Below the pieces are notes generated by a model. That model did not search any database. It saw only the letters and a list, made by a program, of their open reading frames with translations, and had not been told where the DNA came from. A program made the position numbers and the translations under genes. A stretch of DNA of 64,000 nt from Daphnia pulex (taxonomy: Eukaryota > Arthropoda > Branchiopoda > Diplostraca > Daphniidae), in the NCBI RefSeq assembly GCF_021134715.1, contig NC_060021.1, positions 1,116,001 to 1,180,000 of the forward strand, in the 5' to 3' direction. Below are positions 24,201-36,400 of the stretch, piece after piece. Position 1 is the stretch's first letter; each line of letters begins with the position of its first letter.

Positions 24201-27200
24201 GCGCTGATTTACTCTAGCTTATATCTTCTTTTTAGATTACATCGAAAAATATATCTTTTTTTGACAGTTGATTCCATTTCTGATCGCCAGGCCCTTTGTG
24301 CTTTGTCTTCGGGCAATCAATAAAAGACATCAACGCGATTTATAATAATAGTTCGTAGAGTTTATCACGTGCCTCTGCCTCCCAGCCACACTACACACTA
24401 CTAATTATATATAATCTAGTATTTAGGCTTATATTAATTTATATCGGCTTATTAGAGCAGCACTAATAGGCCTTGTCTACCGAAATCATTGAACAACATT
24501 TTTATTGTTTTTTGGTGGCCATTTCAAATTTAAATTTGGATGACAGTTTGTTATATATTATTTCTATGTGCAAGCGGATTGATTGGCGCGACGTCGTTCA
24601 CGCTAATGGCGCCACGCGCTTTCCTCCCAATTTCGGGCGTGGTTTTCTGCATATCTTTTTCCCATGTGAGAGCGGAGGAGAACGAGGTGTACACACAGAC
24701 GACAGCAGCAGCTTTTTCTCTTCAAATAAACTGAGACTCTAAGTCGGAATTAATTGCCAACTTGCCAGTTTCGCTCGCTCTTTCTCGTATCCCTGCTGCA
24801 CAGCACACCCCGTGACAGGGCGGGAAAAAAGGAGGGAGCACCCGCCCGCCCGCCCGACTTATTTATAAATCCGCTTATATAGCGTCGGGTTCCTGGCTGC
24901 ACTCGTCTGTATTATATATTATTACTATTACTACTATATACCCCTGTGCTGCCCGTATATGTACATACCAGTCTATACCACTCCTCCTTTGTAGGCCTAC
25001 TATATAGACATGTGTTTGCTTGTGTGTTTGTATAGATAGCGCGTTCAGCGCAGTTTAGATTTGTTATATATATTAGAAATAAGATGTAATGCGCAATGAC
25101 GGGCGGGGCCCCGATCAAGATTATTGGCCCGCACTAATTGAGGTTGAGGCTATAGCTCCTATATGTACATCTATTATAAGCGTCGACGTCGGATTTATAT
25201 TGCCCGGCGGCGGCGAAGAACGACGACGAGCAACCCCGCCAGCATCAGGATTGAGCTCAAACACACAGCCCAAGTCGCTTTTCCCCTTATATATTAGTAT
25301 AGCCTATACGCCGGGCGTCTAAATTGATCATTTTCTCACATAGTACACAGCACGTTCTTAAAGATTTCCTTTCACTTATATTAGTCGTCGCTTTTGGCTG
25401 GCTGCTAGCATCAGCAAGAAGTTGTGTAAGCTTATTAAGAGCAGAGCCGAGTGACACACAACTAGCGTCGACATCCATCAGACTCTCGACTCTCACTGCT
25501 CCCGAACGAAAATGACGGACGACGTCATCACATCATCGTTTCGTAATGCTGTGGGCTCTTGCTGATGGCGAATCAAAAAGCCGGCGGGGGGGATGGCCTG
25601 CTGGAACTAATTATAGGTATAAAATATTAGGTTGTTGATCAATGCTCGCTTGATTCTATTAGCCAGCGCTAATCATTAATAAATAGGCTCGAGCTAATAG
25701 CTCCTTCTGCTGGCGGCCCTGGCCGTCGCCAGTCATTTATCCTGCGCTAATAACTTGCACAAACTTGTAGACACAAACAATTTCTCACGAATGTGTGACT
25801 GTGGCAGCAACATCTCAGCAGGGCGTGGGGGTTGCATTAGTTTATGTTGAACCGACGACTTTTACCTTTGAATATGAACGGAAAATTGGTGCAGTGACTA
25901 ATGAACGACTGTGCCAATTAGCATTAATAGGCCTTTCCAGGTATTTATATTAATCGTCCAATTTTCACACTCTGTGAATATATTAAGGTCATCACAGCCA
26001 TTCCCAAATTATTTTTTTTTCCAAAGAAATTTCTTCTGCCTGAGCAGAGATTCCATCGAATTATAATCTAAAATGGTTAAGTAGAAAAGTGCGTATTTTT
26101 CAACGTTAACACTTCTAGATACAAATCTCTATATTTTCCATATGTGTACAGGCTGAGTATATAATCATATAAGGGCCGCAGCAGGGGTGCTGGAAAAGGA
26201 AAACCCAGGGAAAAGAGAGAGGGAATTGAATATAGTAAGCGTTATTATTAAGCTGCTGTCAACGTGTCCGTCCGATTAGGCACGGTGACAGATCCACCTG
26301 TACTCCTTCTCACGCGGCCAGCAGGGCCAGCAGCAACAAACTCTCTCTCCACTTTTCTACATGTGTGATGCAGGTCGGCAGCATACAATTCTCGTTATTC
26401 TTTCTCATTACACCAATATAATAATCTATATCTTATATTTCGATCAGATATATTCTATTATATAAGTACAGTTAGCCAGAGGGGGGGTCAGAAAAACGGC
26501 CTATAAAGGGCGTGACATTTGTCAGAGACCTTTCTGATACATCCAACTGTGACTATTATAGAGTTTGATTGCTGGATCGAATGGATATTATATACATCAG
26601 CTCTAATCAATAGGCAATGTAAGGGTCTTTCGTTGACATTGATGTGCTATTAGGCTTGTAATATAACAGCATATCCTGATATATGTAATTCCTCGGCTGT
26701 CAGCATCCAGCAGCGATGAGATATCCATGGATGTATCGGCGATTTGATGCCAGCAGCTGCTGTCATCAGTTGCGCCTACATATAAGTGGCGACATTTTAT
26801 TTCTCTATTTTTCTCTGTTGCTGCTGGCCGAACACACGTTAGATCGTTTTGCAAGACCGCAGATGTCCGTGCTGGCCGGCCCGGAGGATCAAAACACGAC
26901 ACGTACACAACAACAGTATAGTATCCGTCTCTTTTGTGGTGATTTGGACATCAATTTAATACCTCGTCGTCCGCTGATGCCAAGTGATGGCCGGCAGCAT
27001 CTGCTGATTCGTTTCTTTCATTCTTCGTTCACGATCGGATATGATGGGATCTATGCTCGATTTCTCCTTACATCTTTCGTTTGATGCAATAAGAGGAGCG
27101 GACAGTGTAGACGTGATGGATGAATGTGTCATCTTTCAGTCTTATTATAAGCGAAGAAATAGGAAAGGAATCAAGATCTCTCATCACGCAGCGTTTGATA

Positions 27201-30200
27201 TTTACTGCGTTGCGTAACGCAGATGATTGGGTGGATCTCTCAATATTATTTCTTCTCCTTTTTGATCATTTCCGAGTACATAAATGGATCACATTATTTT
27301 TTTAAAAATCTGATTTGTAGGCCTACCGAATTTTTAAAAAATTGATTCGTCATAGCGTAAAAAAATAGAATTGGAGATGATCGATTCAAGATTATTACCG
27401 GGAAATTTGATTCTTTTCCGGTTCAAATTATCTACTCCAGTAACAGCCAATCAGCACATACGCAGCGCTCAATAATATCAAGTGCCAAACGGTCATTACC
27501 ATTCCGATCTTCTCTTTCATGTTATTTGTGTGTGTGTTTTTTTTCGCCATTTGGCTATTTGTATAAATCTGACATTTACAGAGGCTTACCCCAGTAAATA
27601 GCAGCGCTTGATCTCCCCCCGAAAAAAGGCCTATTCTTTTATATTATACTCGACGACAAAAAAAAAGAAAGAAAAGAAAGAGGCCTATAAGGCTATAACC
27701 ATTCATGAAAAAGTGAACATCAGCAGCAGCAGCCAAACAAAATCTGAAAAATGAAACTTTGAAAAAGAAATGACAAAAAGTTCAATGGCGATATTTTTTA
27801 TTTTATTTTTTAGTATGACAATACAATGGGTCGTGTGTTGCAGATTTTCCGCAAGGAACTGCTGCTGCACAGCAGCTGAAAAAAAAGAGAAAACAGTCAA
27901 ACTATACTAAACAAATCAAAACAAAGATTTATTTGTTTGCCAGGCCAAAGTAGAACAATCAAATTTTGTGTATATACACTGTTGAGATTATGCCATTTAT
28001 CTCGATGGGATATCTCACCTGCTTCTCGGATGACCTTTATATATTGTCCATAACCAGCAGTATATAGCTTGCTGCTCCATTCAAGTTTCTATAGTAAAAT
28101 AGCCACCGATTATAGCTACTGCTGTGTCAAGGGTTATAAATTCGCAAACATAAACTCAAACTTTTGCGCTTCTTCTTCTTTCTCCAGTACAGAAAACAAC
28201 AAATCCCTAAGCGATCATCTTTCTATCTGTCCCATACAAGAAGATGTATACAGTCTACATATACACACTGTATACAATCGACAATCAAAAAGAATATAAA
28301 GATACAGAAAAGACGAAGAATGATAATGGGCCAGCAGCCCTCAAATGGAGCGGATTAGCATTCAAACTGCAGCACACAGTAGAGGCTTCTTTTCACTACC
28401 GTGTTCGCGTATATAAAAGATGTTTTTATAGATGTGTATACAGAAGATATGGGATGCTAAACTGTATACAAATTGTTGTTTTTTTCTTTCCTTTTTTCCT
28501 GCCCATTCATTTCATTGTGTCTATACTCTCGGCTCTCGTCTGTGATGGATAACTTGTGCATATACTCCGATTCCCATTCACAGGAGCTATAGGCTAGGCT
28601 ATATACCGGTTTCCAATACAATGGGACGGGCGGTGCGATCTCTCTACGCTCCATATATCTCATATATATATAGTGATGTACAGGAGGGTCTTGTCTAGCG
28701 CTTTTGTTCTTGGCGGCTTCTTCTTGTATATATTTACTGATGTACAAGAAATGAATGAATGAATTGTGTATATTATATTATAGGCCTATATGGCGATGGG
28801 AACACGGGGTAGGCTACAAACACACGCCTGGAAACACACAATTCTCTTCATTCTATTTTTTAAATGAATAGACACCTCACAAAAGGAAATGCAAGGGAAA
28901 TTAAAGGGGCTATATGGTGATGATGAACCGTTTAGATCTTTTACCATCGATAAAAACACATTGCGGTCAATTTACAGATTATGTTGCCAACTACATTTGT
29001 AGCAGAGATTATTTATTTTTTGGGGTGGACCGGTGGAGGAAGTATTTAGACTGGAAGGACAAAAGTGTCTAGGAGAAAAAATTTAATTATAGGAAGATGC
29101 TAAAGCACATTTATACTTCAATTTGTATTTAACTAAAGTTCCGATGGACATCGCGGAAAAGTTGGTTTAAATTCACAGATTTAAAAAAAAAGTTGATTTG
29201 CGATATTTTATTGGTAGACACCCCACCCTAAAAATCAGTGTCAAAATGCGACATATGTAGATATAGAATGGGGGCACACCCGTTGGCCCATTATAATACT
29301 CCATGGCAATCGAATTAATTAAAACGGTTTTTCAGCAACTTTCCACGATTATTCCCCCCACTCAATTATTGATCCCTTCATCACTCGATATCTTCTAAAA
29401 ACTCGAAAAAGAGGAGAAGAAAAAATCCCTTGTGAAATCAGATTTAAAAAATAATAAGGGGGCACTTATACAGCACTATTAAACCCTCCAAATACTATGC
29501 GAGTAAATTGCAAATGGGAAATCTACTAGAGGGAAACTTACTACTAATCCCAGACGACCGTTTAAACAGACTTTAACATCCCTGGCGAAATATCTATAGT
29601 TGCCACGCTGTTGAATAACAAACGTCAAAGTTTTGAACTTTGAATTTCCCGCGCGTCCTGCTGCCGGTCGCAATTGCCGGCGCATTGAAATTGGCTAAAC
29701 GGTTACAAGGAAAACGATGACGAGTTGAACTAGCACATCATAAAAGCCAAGTGCTGCATGTCTTATCCAAGTAATAAACTAGATTTGATTGCTGCGCTGG
29801 TGATGGCGCCAAACAGTTTTCATTGGCGGCTGATTGGCGACTATTCAAGCCCAGCACAGGGCCAGCTAGTCGAGTAGTAGAGCCTTTTGCTAAGGGCATC
29901 GAGGGAATTTCTGATTGACAAATTTTCACCAAATAAACCCAGAGAGGATTGACTGTAGAGTCAATCAGGGCGCGAAATTCAAACGAGCCCATTCACATTA
30001 TTCAAATGTCCATATTATTCAAACCCGTTTATATATTTATTTATTTAGATTGATAACATTCAGCGCGGGAATAATATTATAAGTAAAGGACGGCTAAGTT
30101 TGATGGCAGTCTCGGCAGATGACAGCACATCAGCCAGCAGTTTGCCAAATGAACCGGCATCCATCCACTTGATTCGAATGATGGAAAGGGGATGAGGGTG

Positions 30201-33200
30201 AATAAGAAGCAGCAGGAGAACCTTCATAAGTTGTTGAGACTGAGCAAATCAATTAGGAAACAATTTCGAAACTCGGAAGGGTTGGCCGAAGAGGTTGAAA
30301 GAGGCCCAGCAGCACTAAACGGGACATACAGAGGCACGAAACAGCATTAGTCATCTATAATATCTAGAAAGGCCGGCCCCTTTTGCTCCTGTTGGATCAT
30401 CAATTGCACTGCTGCCTTTCCGCAAACACAGCAGTCCGGCGAACTTTCGGCACTCGGACGGCCGTCACAGCATCCGGCCGTCATGATGAACGCCCGAGCA
30501 TAGTCAATCAAAACATCAACAGCCTCTATTTAAAGTCACTAACGTTTATAACTAGATGGGGCATTCGGTACTCACTCAATTGCTCATTATGCCAGGCGTG
30601 ATCTATTAGGGGGAGGATCCAGCTGTGTGTGTGTCTACATTATTCCGGATGGACGCCTCTACTCCTTCGCCCCACACCGACTCTCCGTTTGAGATTCCAA
30701 GTGCTCCTGTGCTCGCACTTGTGCCTCGCCGTTATTTAACGGCCTGATTTCCAATCAAATAAGCCAATCCTTTTCGACATCTAGCTTATAGTCAAGAGAG
30801 CAGCAGAGAGTCAGACGTATTAACACGTTGAAATTGAGGTGCCCACTCAACTTGTCTCCAGATTGACTCTCTCTTTCGTCTAGCTCGTCTAGCTCGGCTA
30901 TCCAAACATCACAAGGATTTTGTAATAGCCCCCCGCCAATATCTAATATAACCCAGCCAAATAGCACGCGGGTGATAGGGAAATATCGACATATTATATC
31001 CATTGAGGGATTTGTAGGAGCCCAGCACTATATAGCCTAGACTTTTTCTATCTGCTGCATATATTAATCAAGACATCTTATCTATCATCAAAGCCGAATA
31101 TGAAAAGCAACCGAGCGGTTTATACAAGACAGCATGCGAGAGATGGCTGGTTTTGTATATTAGATGGGAAATTGACAGCCACAGCCACAGCCACAGTGTT
31201 GACACATTGGATTCAAATTCAAATATAATATTCAAGTGCTTTGCTGTTGCTGGTAGCAGTCGACTAACTGTCGAATATGATGGAAGTCACTGCTACTTTA
31301 TTATATGGCTTTGTGCTGCTGCTGTGTGTACAGTCTATAAATAAATATATCACAAGATGGCTTTGATATGTGATGGACGGATGAGAGCTGGCGGGGGCTA
31401 TGTAATATATTATACTGCGGGCTATATCTCTCTCAAGCAAGGGGTTAGAGATGAGATGTGTATTTGTGTTATATATCGATACGGAGATGTCAACCGAGTT
31501 TGTTATTCTTATTCAAATATCTCAAAGGTTTTGGCGATGAGGAGAGGGGGGATCTAATAAATAATACCGCGCCCAGCTTTCTATATATATATTGAGGTTT
31601 GTTTGATCTCGATTCAATATAGACATTTTCCCGCCACCTTTAGCCTTAGACATATATTCAACACAGGCGAATAAAGAGGCCGGGTATCTGTGCATCTGCG
31701 CTCAATCTCAAACACATTTGATTTTACGCACCCACGGACCTATTAAATCAACCGGAACCCAAATAAGCGAAATATCAGGTCAATATATAAACCCCGGCGC
31801 TCTATACTATATGCAACTTGCTGGGCGCGATGGTTAATATTACGACCCACTTTTCACCCCTTTTATAACTATATAGGGGGGAGGGGGGATCATCCAAGTC
31901 TGAAAAGGGGTGACTGAGTAATACATCAGACGAGCTGGGGGGTTTATTATATTTCTTTATTTCTCTATGTTATAAGCGCTTTGACTTGTATTACGACTAT
32001 ATAGCTGCTAGATTTTTAATAAACGACCAGCAGTGGCTGTGCCACTTGTCTTTTGCGTGTATACCCAAGTGCCCAGCATCAGGAGCTCACACAGCAATGA
32101 ACATCTCATCAAGAGCGCAGCCATCGTACACAAGTCTTTCCACCATCATCATCCGATCGGAATGACGTGCATTTTCATCAAAGAGCTCGTCGTAGATGAG
32201 CCAAAAAAAGTCCCTGAGCAACGCTCGTGATTGGCCATCACGTCTAGAGTTTTGAGGGAGCGTTCAAGCATCAGCTCAGATATAAAAACCCAATCATGGC
32301 GCCTGCGTTTATTATACAGAGTTCGATGATGACCGATTGTCCAGAGAATTCCAAATCTGCGCGCGGATCAAAATAATAAGCTGTTGCAAATATTTATACA
32401 TAGAAAAACGCACCATTTTATATATGTACAGCTGCTGTTTTTAAATAAAACAATAGCCCAGCAGCTTGTTATTATATATCTATATTTATAAAAGTGGTCT
32501 CATTATAAAACAGCGGACAACCCGGACATATAATAACGGGTCGGATATTACACGCAGAGTTTTGATTGCCAGTCATTGTGTCCGAGCTAGATGAGGGAGA
32601 AGGAAAAAAAAGGGAAAAAGGATTGTCGTTCCACAAATTGCCACCTAACGATCCAATAAGTCTAATAGTTGGTCAAATAATAAATTCGACAGTCGCCTAG
32701 GAGACCCATCAGGTTTTAAGGAGAACATTGTATACAAAAGAACGCACTGGTCATATAATATAAATAACCTGAATTGTATATTGATGATTGGCATGGGCGA
32801 AGCCAATGGCCAGCACTCGATTGTGCTGGGCAGTTAATGAAAAATACCTCGGGCAGCAGCAGAGGTCAAAATGTCTATATCAAATCACCGGGCGTTGATT
32901 GGTCATCTTTCTATACACAACCAGCAGCACACACTGTGTGTGTATATTAATAGACTTCCTTTCACACCTTGTTGATTTCTGAGCCCCAACGAAGGGTCTC
33001 AGCACACACAGCGTTCACCTTTGGTCAACTCATCAAGGTACCTCTTTATGTGAGTGCTGTGCTGATGCCGGGGCTTTCTTATTTCTTATTATGGTCGTCC
33101 GGCAATTTCAAATTCCATTTCCTGTCGTACCGTATACATATGAAAGGCATCCATCGCGGGTTCAAACGGTCGTGATGGTGATGCAGTTTTCTCAATCTAT

Positions 33201-33925
33201 TCTATTCCTTACACATCAGCCTAAATCGTGTAGTATTTAATACCGTAACGATATAATAACGGGGTCCGCATCAGCTAAATATTTGTGATGGAACATTCCA
33301 GCGGTTTACTCCGCCGTGTCAAATGTGAAAGAGTGCAAATGACACCAGCACCACCGTTATATTATAGGCTATCTGACATGGCAAATAACATGTTGTTTTC
33401 CATCATAACATCAGCCAACAACCGTTGCTTTATCTCCAATGGTGCTGTGCGTTGATGGGTAGTAGTTTGCTACTTAGTCCACAAACTAAATAGCGGTGAG
33501 AGAAATCCGTGTCGGAAGGATTAAAAATATACATCCATGGGCCTGTACACAGGCCGGAGAAAAAAGAGGAAAAACGAGTTAGAATATTATACCGGGTCTT
33601 GGTGCTAGTGATGGCTTATTGTGTACATCAATCGGCTAGATATATATACGCGATTCTCTGATGCTGCCTGTGAATGAAATGAAATGAATATAAAAAAAGC
33701 TGGGGGCTTCTATCTTTGCATGCGGATGAATCGGCAGATCCGGGGGGTTAATCCGCGCGGGCCCTATAACAAAAACGGTGGCGAAAAAGAGAATAAAGAA
33801 AATAATAAGAATAAAGAATATAAGAAAGAAAGAATAAAAAGGAAAAAGAAGGGAAGTGTTATTTGCCTTGACAATACAATGGATATGAAAATCTACTCTT
33901 TTACTTGGACGGTTTAGACCGCACT
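21253..33925. other. Rx-hbn intergenic DNA, part 1; no gene seen
   Basis: About 12.7 kb of AT-rich sequence upstream of Rx, dense in TATA/ATAT steps, simple repeats and short TAAT-type words. Notable simple tracts are a CCCGCC run near 24841-24856 and an ACAGCC run at 31177-31196. No open frame here has a recognisable domain or matching splice partners. Its position between two divergent developmental genes suggests cis-regulatory DNA, but that is inference. Confidence 0.5.
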
Positions 33926-34085
33926 GCCGACAGGGGCGGGAAATTCAATTTTATAAATTGAAAAAATAGAAAAAGAAAAATCCTGAAGGAGGCGGAGAGC
34001 TAAGGGTGTTGAACTGTTTCCAATTTTGGCGGGTAATTTGGGTAATTTAAAAAAAAAGGGAAGGTGTTGGGAATGGTAACTGCAC
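33926..34085. repeat. Dispersed repeat, copy A (longest)
   Basis: It contains TCCTGAAGGAGGCGGAGAGC, then GGGTGTTGAACTGTTTCCAA, TTTTGGCGGGTAATTT and AAAGGGAAGGTGTTGG. Parts of the same string recur at 35640-35695 (3' part) and 36282-36400 (5' part). All three lie on the plus strand within 2.5 kb and flank the small secreted gene. The family and mechanism are unknown. Confidence 0.65.
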
Positions 34086-34371
34086 ACCGCAATGCACTGC
34101 AAATAAAAATATATTTTTTCATATTTTTTCATACTTTTTATTTTTTCATATTTTTTTCATATTTTTCATTAAAAATATTGAGCAGCCACTCAATTTATAA
34201 ATACAAATGTAAATACAATTTAAAAAAAAAAAAACTAAAAGTGTGTTGATGTATAAGTCAATCATGAGAATAGCCTCCTTATCTCTGCTGCAAATCATTG
34301 ATTATATATTGAAAGAAATAAAAGTATAAAGTATACAGTAAAACAGATTAATATAAGACTGTCAGCACTGA

Positions 34372-34900
34372 TTATTCGACGCCGGCGGTGAGGATCGGCC
34401 CGACTGCAATAGTGGGCTCACCTTTGTTGACCTCGTCGACTTCCGCACGATAAGCAACACTGAGTTGCTGAAGAGCTTCCATAAAGGCCTTAGAGTTCTT
34501 ATTCTTCAACCATACGCCAAAAGCTAGGAATTCTTCGGTTGGGATCATGTCGGCCATTTTTCTCACTGCAATGCAAAATAATTTAAAAGTCTCAGCACTC
34601 TATTAAATAGTAACTCATCGTGGGAAATTGATTCGAATACAACAAATCATTCAAACTTTATTATCAAATCTGATTTTACCTTTTTCCGCTACGGCTGCGG
34701 CTGCGGCTGCTGATGGCTCTGATGGTGCGGCCGTTGCGAGGACGCCGACCAGGACGACCAACGCCAAGATGCTCAATACCTATTATACAAAAGATGCATC
34801 AGGTGACATTTACAAAATGATTGAAACTATTATTATTATTACAGCAGAAACAATTTGAAAATGAAATCATTGTCAAACTTTGATATACCTTGAAACTCAT
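34372..34900 (-). CDS. Small secreted protein, unknown family
   Basis: Three exons join to 101 residues: 34889-34900 (only MSFK), 34680-34779 and 34372-34565. Phases fit and all junctions are GT/AG. The first 22 residues (MSFKVLSILALVVLVGVLAT) form a classic signal peptide, followed by an Ala-rich segment (PSEPSAAAAAVAEK). The rest is an acidic, helix-prone domain (IPTEEFLAFGVWLKNKNSKA, MEALQQLSVAYRAEVDE) ending TAGVE. It has no cysteines and no motif I recognise. A TATA box lies 86 bp upstream of the ATG. It is the only gene I can support between Rx and hbn, and repeats surround it. Secretion is well supported by the N-terminus; the function is not known. Confidence 0.85.
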
Positions 34901-34985
34901 GATGAGAGATTTGCAGCGAGTGATGTCAACTGTTGAAAGAAACCAGCAGAACAATCTATGTGACATGAACTGGCGATTGCAGCGG

Positions 34986-34993
34986 CTTTTATA
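34986..34993 (-). promoter_or_regulatory. TATA box of the small secreted protein gene
   Basis: TATAAAAG on the minus strand, 86 bp before the ATG at 34900. This leaves room for a start site about 30 bp downstream and a short 5' UTR. Confidence 0.7.
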
Positions 34994-35639
34994 GTGTGGC
35001 TCAACTATTATATAGCACTGTGAAATGGCGCGTTTTAAAATGCTGGCCAATCGCTACTTGACAACGACGACATACACGTTTCAATATGAGCTCTTTGGTT
35101 TCATATTGTTGCTCGTACTCCTCGACCTGTATGTAATGTATATAGTACTCCTGTCAAATCAAAATAGTTGGAACGTGACTTTTAGAATTCAGCTTATTTG
35201 TAATATGCTTTTATTTTATTTACTTTCAGTCTTCACTAACATTAAACGCCGGATGAATCTAGTAGAAACCAGTTGAAACCAAATCAATCCCGAAAAACCC
35301 AAAGTGAACCGTGTAATCGGATGTCTCGCTCTTGGTGGCCAATTGTTGGAATTGAATTGCCAAAACAAAATCGAATAAAGTCACGTTCGAGATATTCGAT
35401 GTGGGCTCGTTTGATTCGCAATGCATACGTGTACTTGCGCAGTTTTGTTAAGAGAAAAAAAAGAGATGGTTAAATAAGATTAATTAAATAGCAAGGCTAG
35501 GATATTATCTCATCGTTGGTTTTCTCACAGTATAGCCTAGTTCAGTCCCCAACAATAAACCCACATCATCTTTCATTAAACAAAATGGTTATACAATTTG
35601 ATTGCATCCTAATCAAGATGTTCTCAATTTTCTCCAGCC

Positions 35640-35695
35640 TGAAGAACGGGTAAAATTGGCGGGGGTAATTTTAAAAAGGGAAGGTATGGTTACTT
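35640..35695. repeat. Dispersed repeat, copy B (3' part)
   Basis: AATTGGCGGGGGTAATTTT followed by AAAAAGGGAAGGTATGG matches the 3' half of copy A at 33926-34085. It ends about 60 bp before the LTR. Confidence 0.55.
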
Positions 35696-35755
35696 CACTT
35701 GTAGTCACGCTCTTACTTCATTGGCTGCCTACTGGGCCTTAATTCGACCGTCTAG

Positions 35756-36070
35756 TGTTGCCGAGTGAACGACAACCGTCGACTATCGTCAGGGGCTAAG
35801 CGTAAGACTGACGGACACAACGTCAGATCGTGACCAGCAAGTTGAAATACCAGGGTTTGATGGGTTACGATCTTTATGAGATAGACGTCCTTTATAGCAA
35901 CAGGGCGTCTAACAGATCGGGAGGTGAGTTTAGAAGTGAGATTTATATATTGAATCATAGATTATTATTGAACCGTATATTATCATTGAAGATCGTATAT
36001 TGATGAAGAGCATTCATTGCATTCAAGACACACAGATTTATATACACAATTACAGTGGAAGTATTACACA
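35756..36070 (+). mobile_element. LTR of a retrotransposon
   Basis: A 315-bp segment starts TGTTGCCGAG and ends GTATTACACA, that is, TG...CA as in LTRs. Two bases later a sequence starting TGG matches the 3' half of a tRNA in reverse, the expected position for a primer-binding site. Internal sequence then continues only to about 36280, where another repeat begins. I found no second LTR and no gag or pol frame, so this is a truncated 5' end. The superfamily is not decidable from what I see. Confidence 0.6.
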
Positions 36071-36072
36071 AT

Positions 36073-36150
36073 TGGGGGGACTAGGAATCGAACACGGGTC
36101 TTTTTGATGCGAAGCGAAGATGATGACCGATGCTCGTTGAGTGCACATCT
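36073..36150 (-). other. tRNA-complementary primer-binding site / tRNA-derived stretch
   Basis: On the minus strand GACCCGTGTTCGATTCCTAG leads into TCCCCCCA. This looks like a T arm and acceptor end finishing in CCA, which eukaryotic tRNA genes do not encode. Further upstream CTTCGCTTCGCATC resembles an anticodon arm such as tRNA-Ala(CGC). The T stem does not pair well, so it is not a working tRNA gene. The best reading is an unusually long primer-binding site next to the LTR; a reverse-transcribed tRNA (SINE-like) is the alternative. Confidence 0.5.
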
Positions 36151-36281
36151 CGATCTGAATTGAATCGAGTCAGGATGGACGACCTCTATAATCGACGACG
36201 CCTATGACCTTGCGCATCTCCTGGCGTAGGTCCCAATTCACAACATTGAAGAGCATATTCTGCCCGATATGACATTTCATA

Positions 36282-36400
36282 CAGGCGGAATTGAATTGAA
36301 TTTTGAAGAAAGAAATTTTTTAAAAAATCCTGAAGTAAAAGGCGGAAAGCTAAAAGGGTGTTGAACTGTTCCAATTTGGCGGGTAATTTAAAATTCAATT
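36282..36400. repeat. Dispersed repeat, copy C (5' part)
   Basis: AAAAAATCCTGAAG, GGCGGAAAGCTAAAA and GGGTGTTGAACTGTTCC followed by AATTTGGCGGGTAATTT match the 5' and middle parts of copy A at 33926-34085. The GGGAAGG tail of copy A is missing. Confidence 0.6.
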
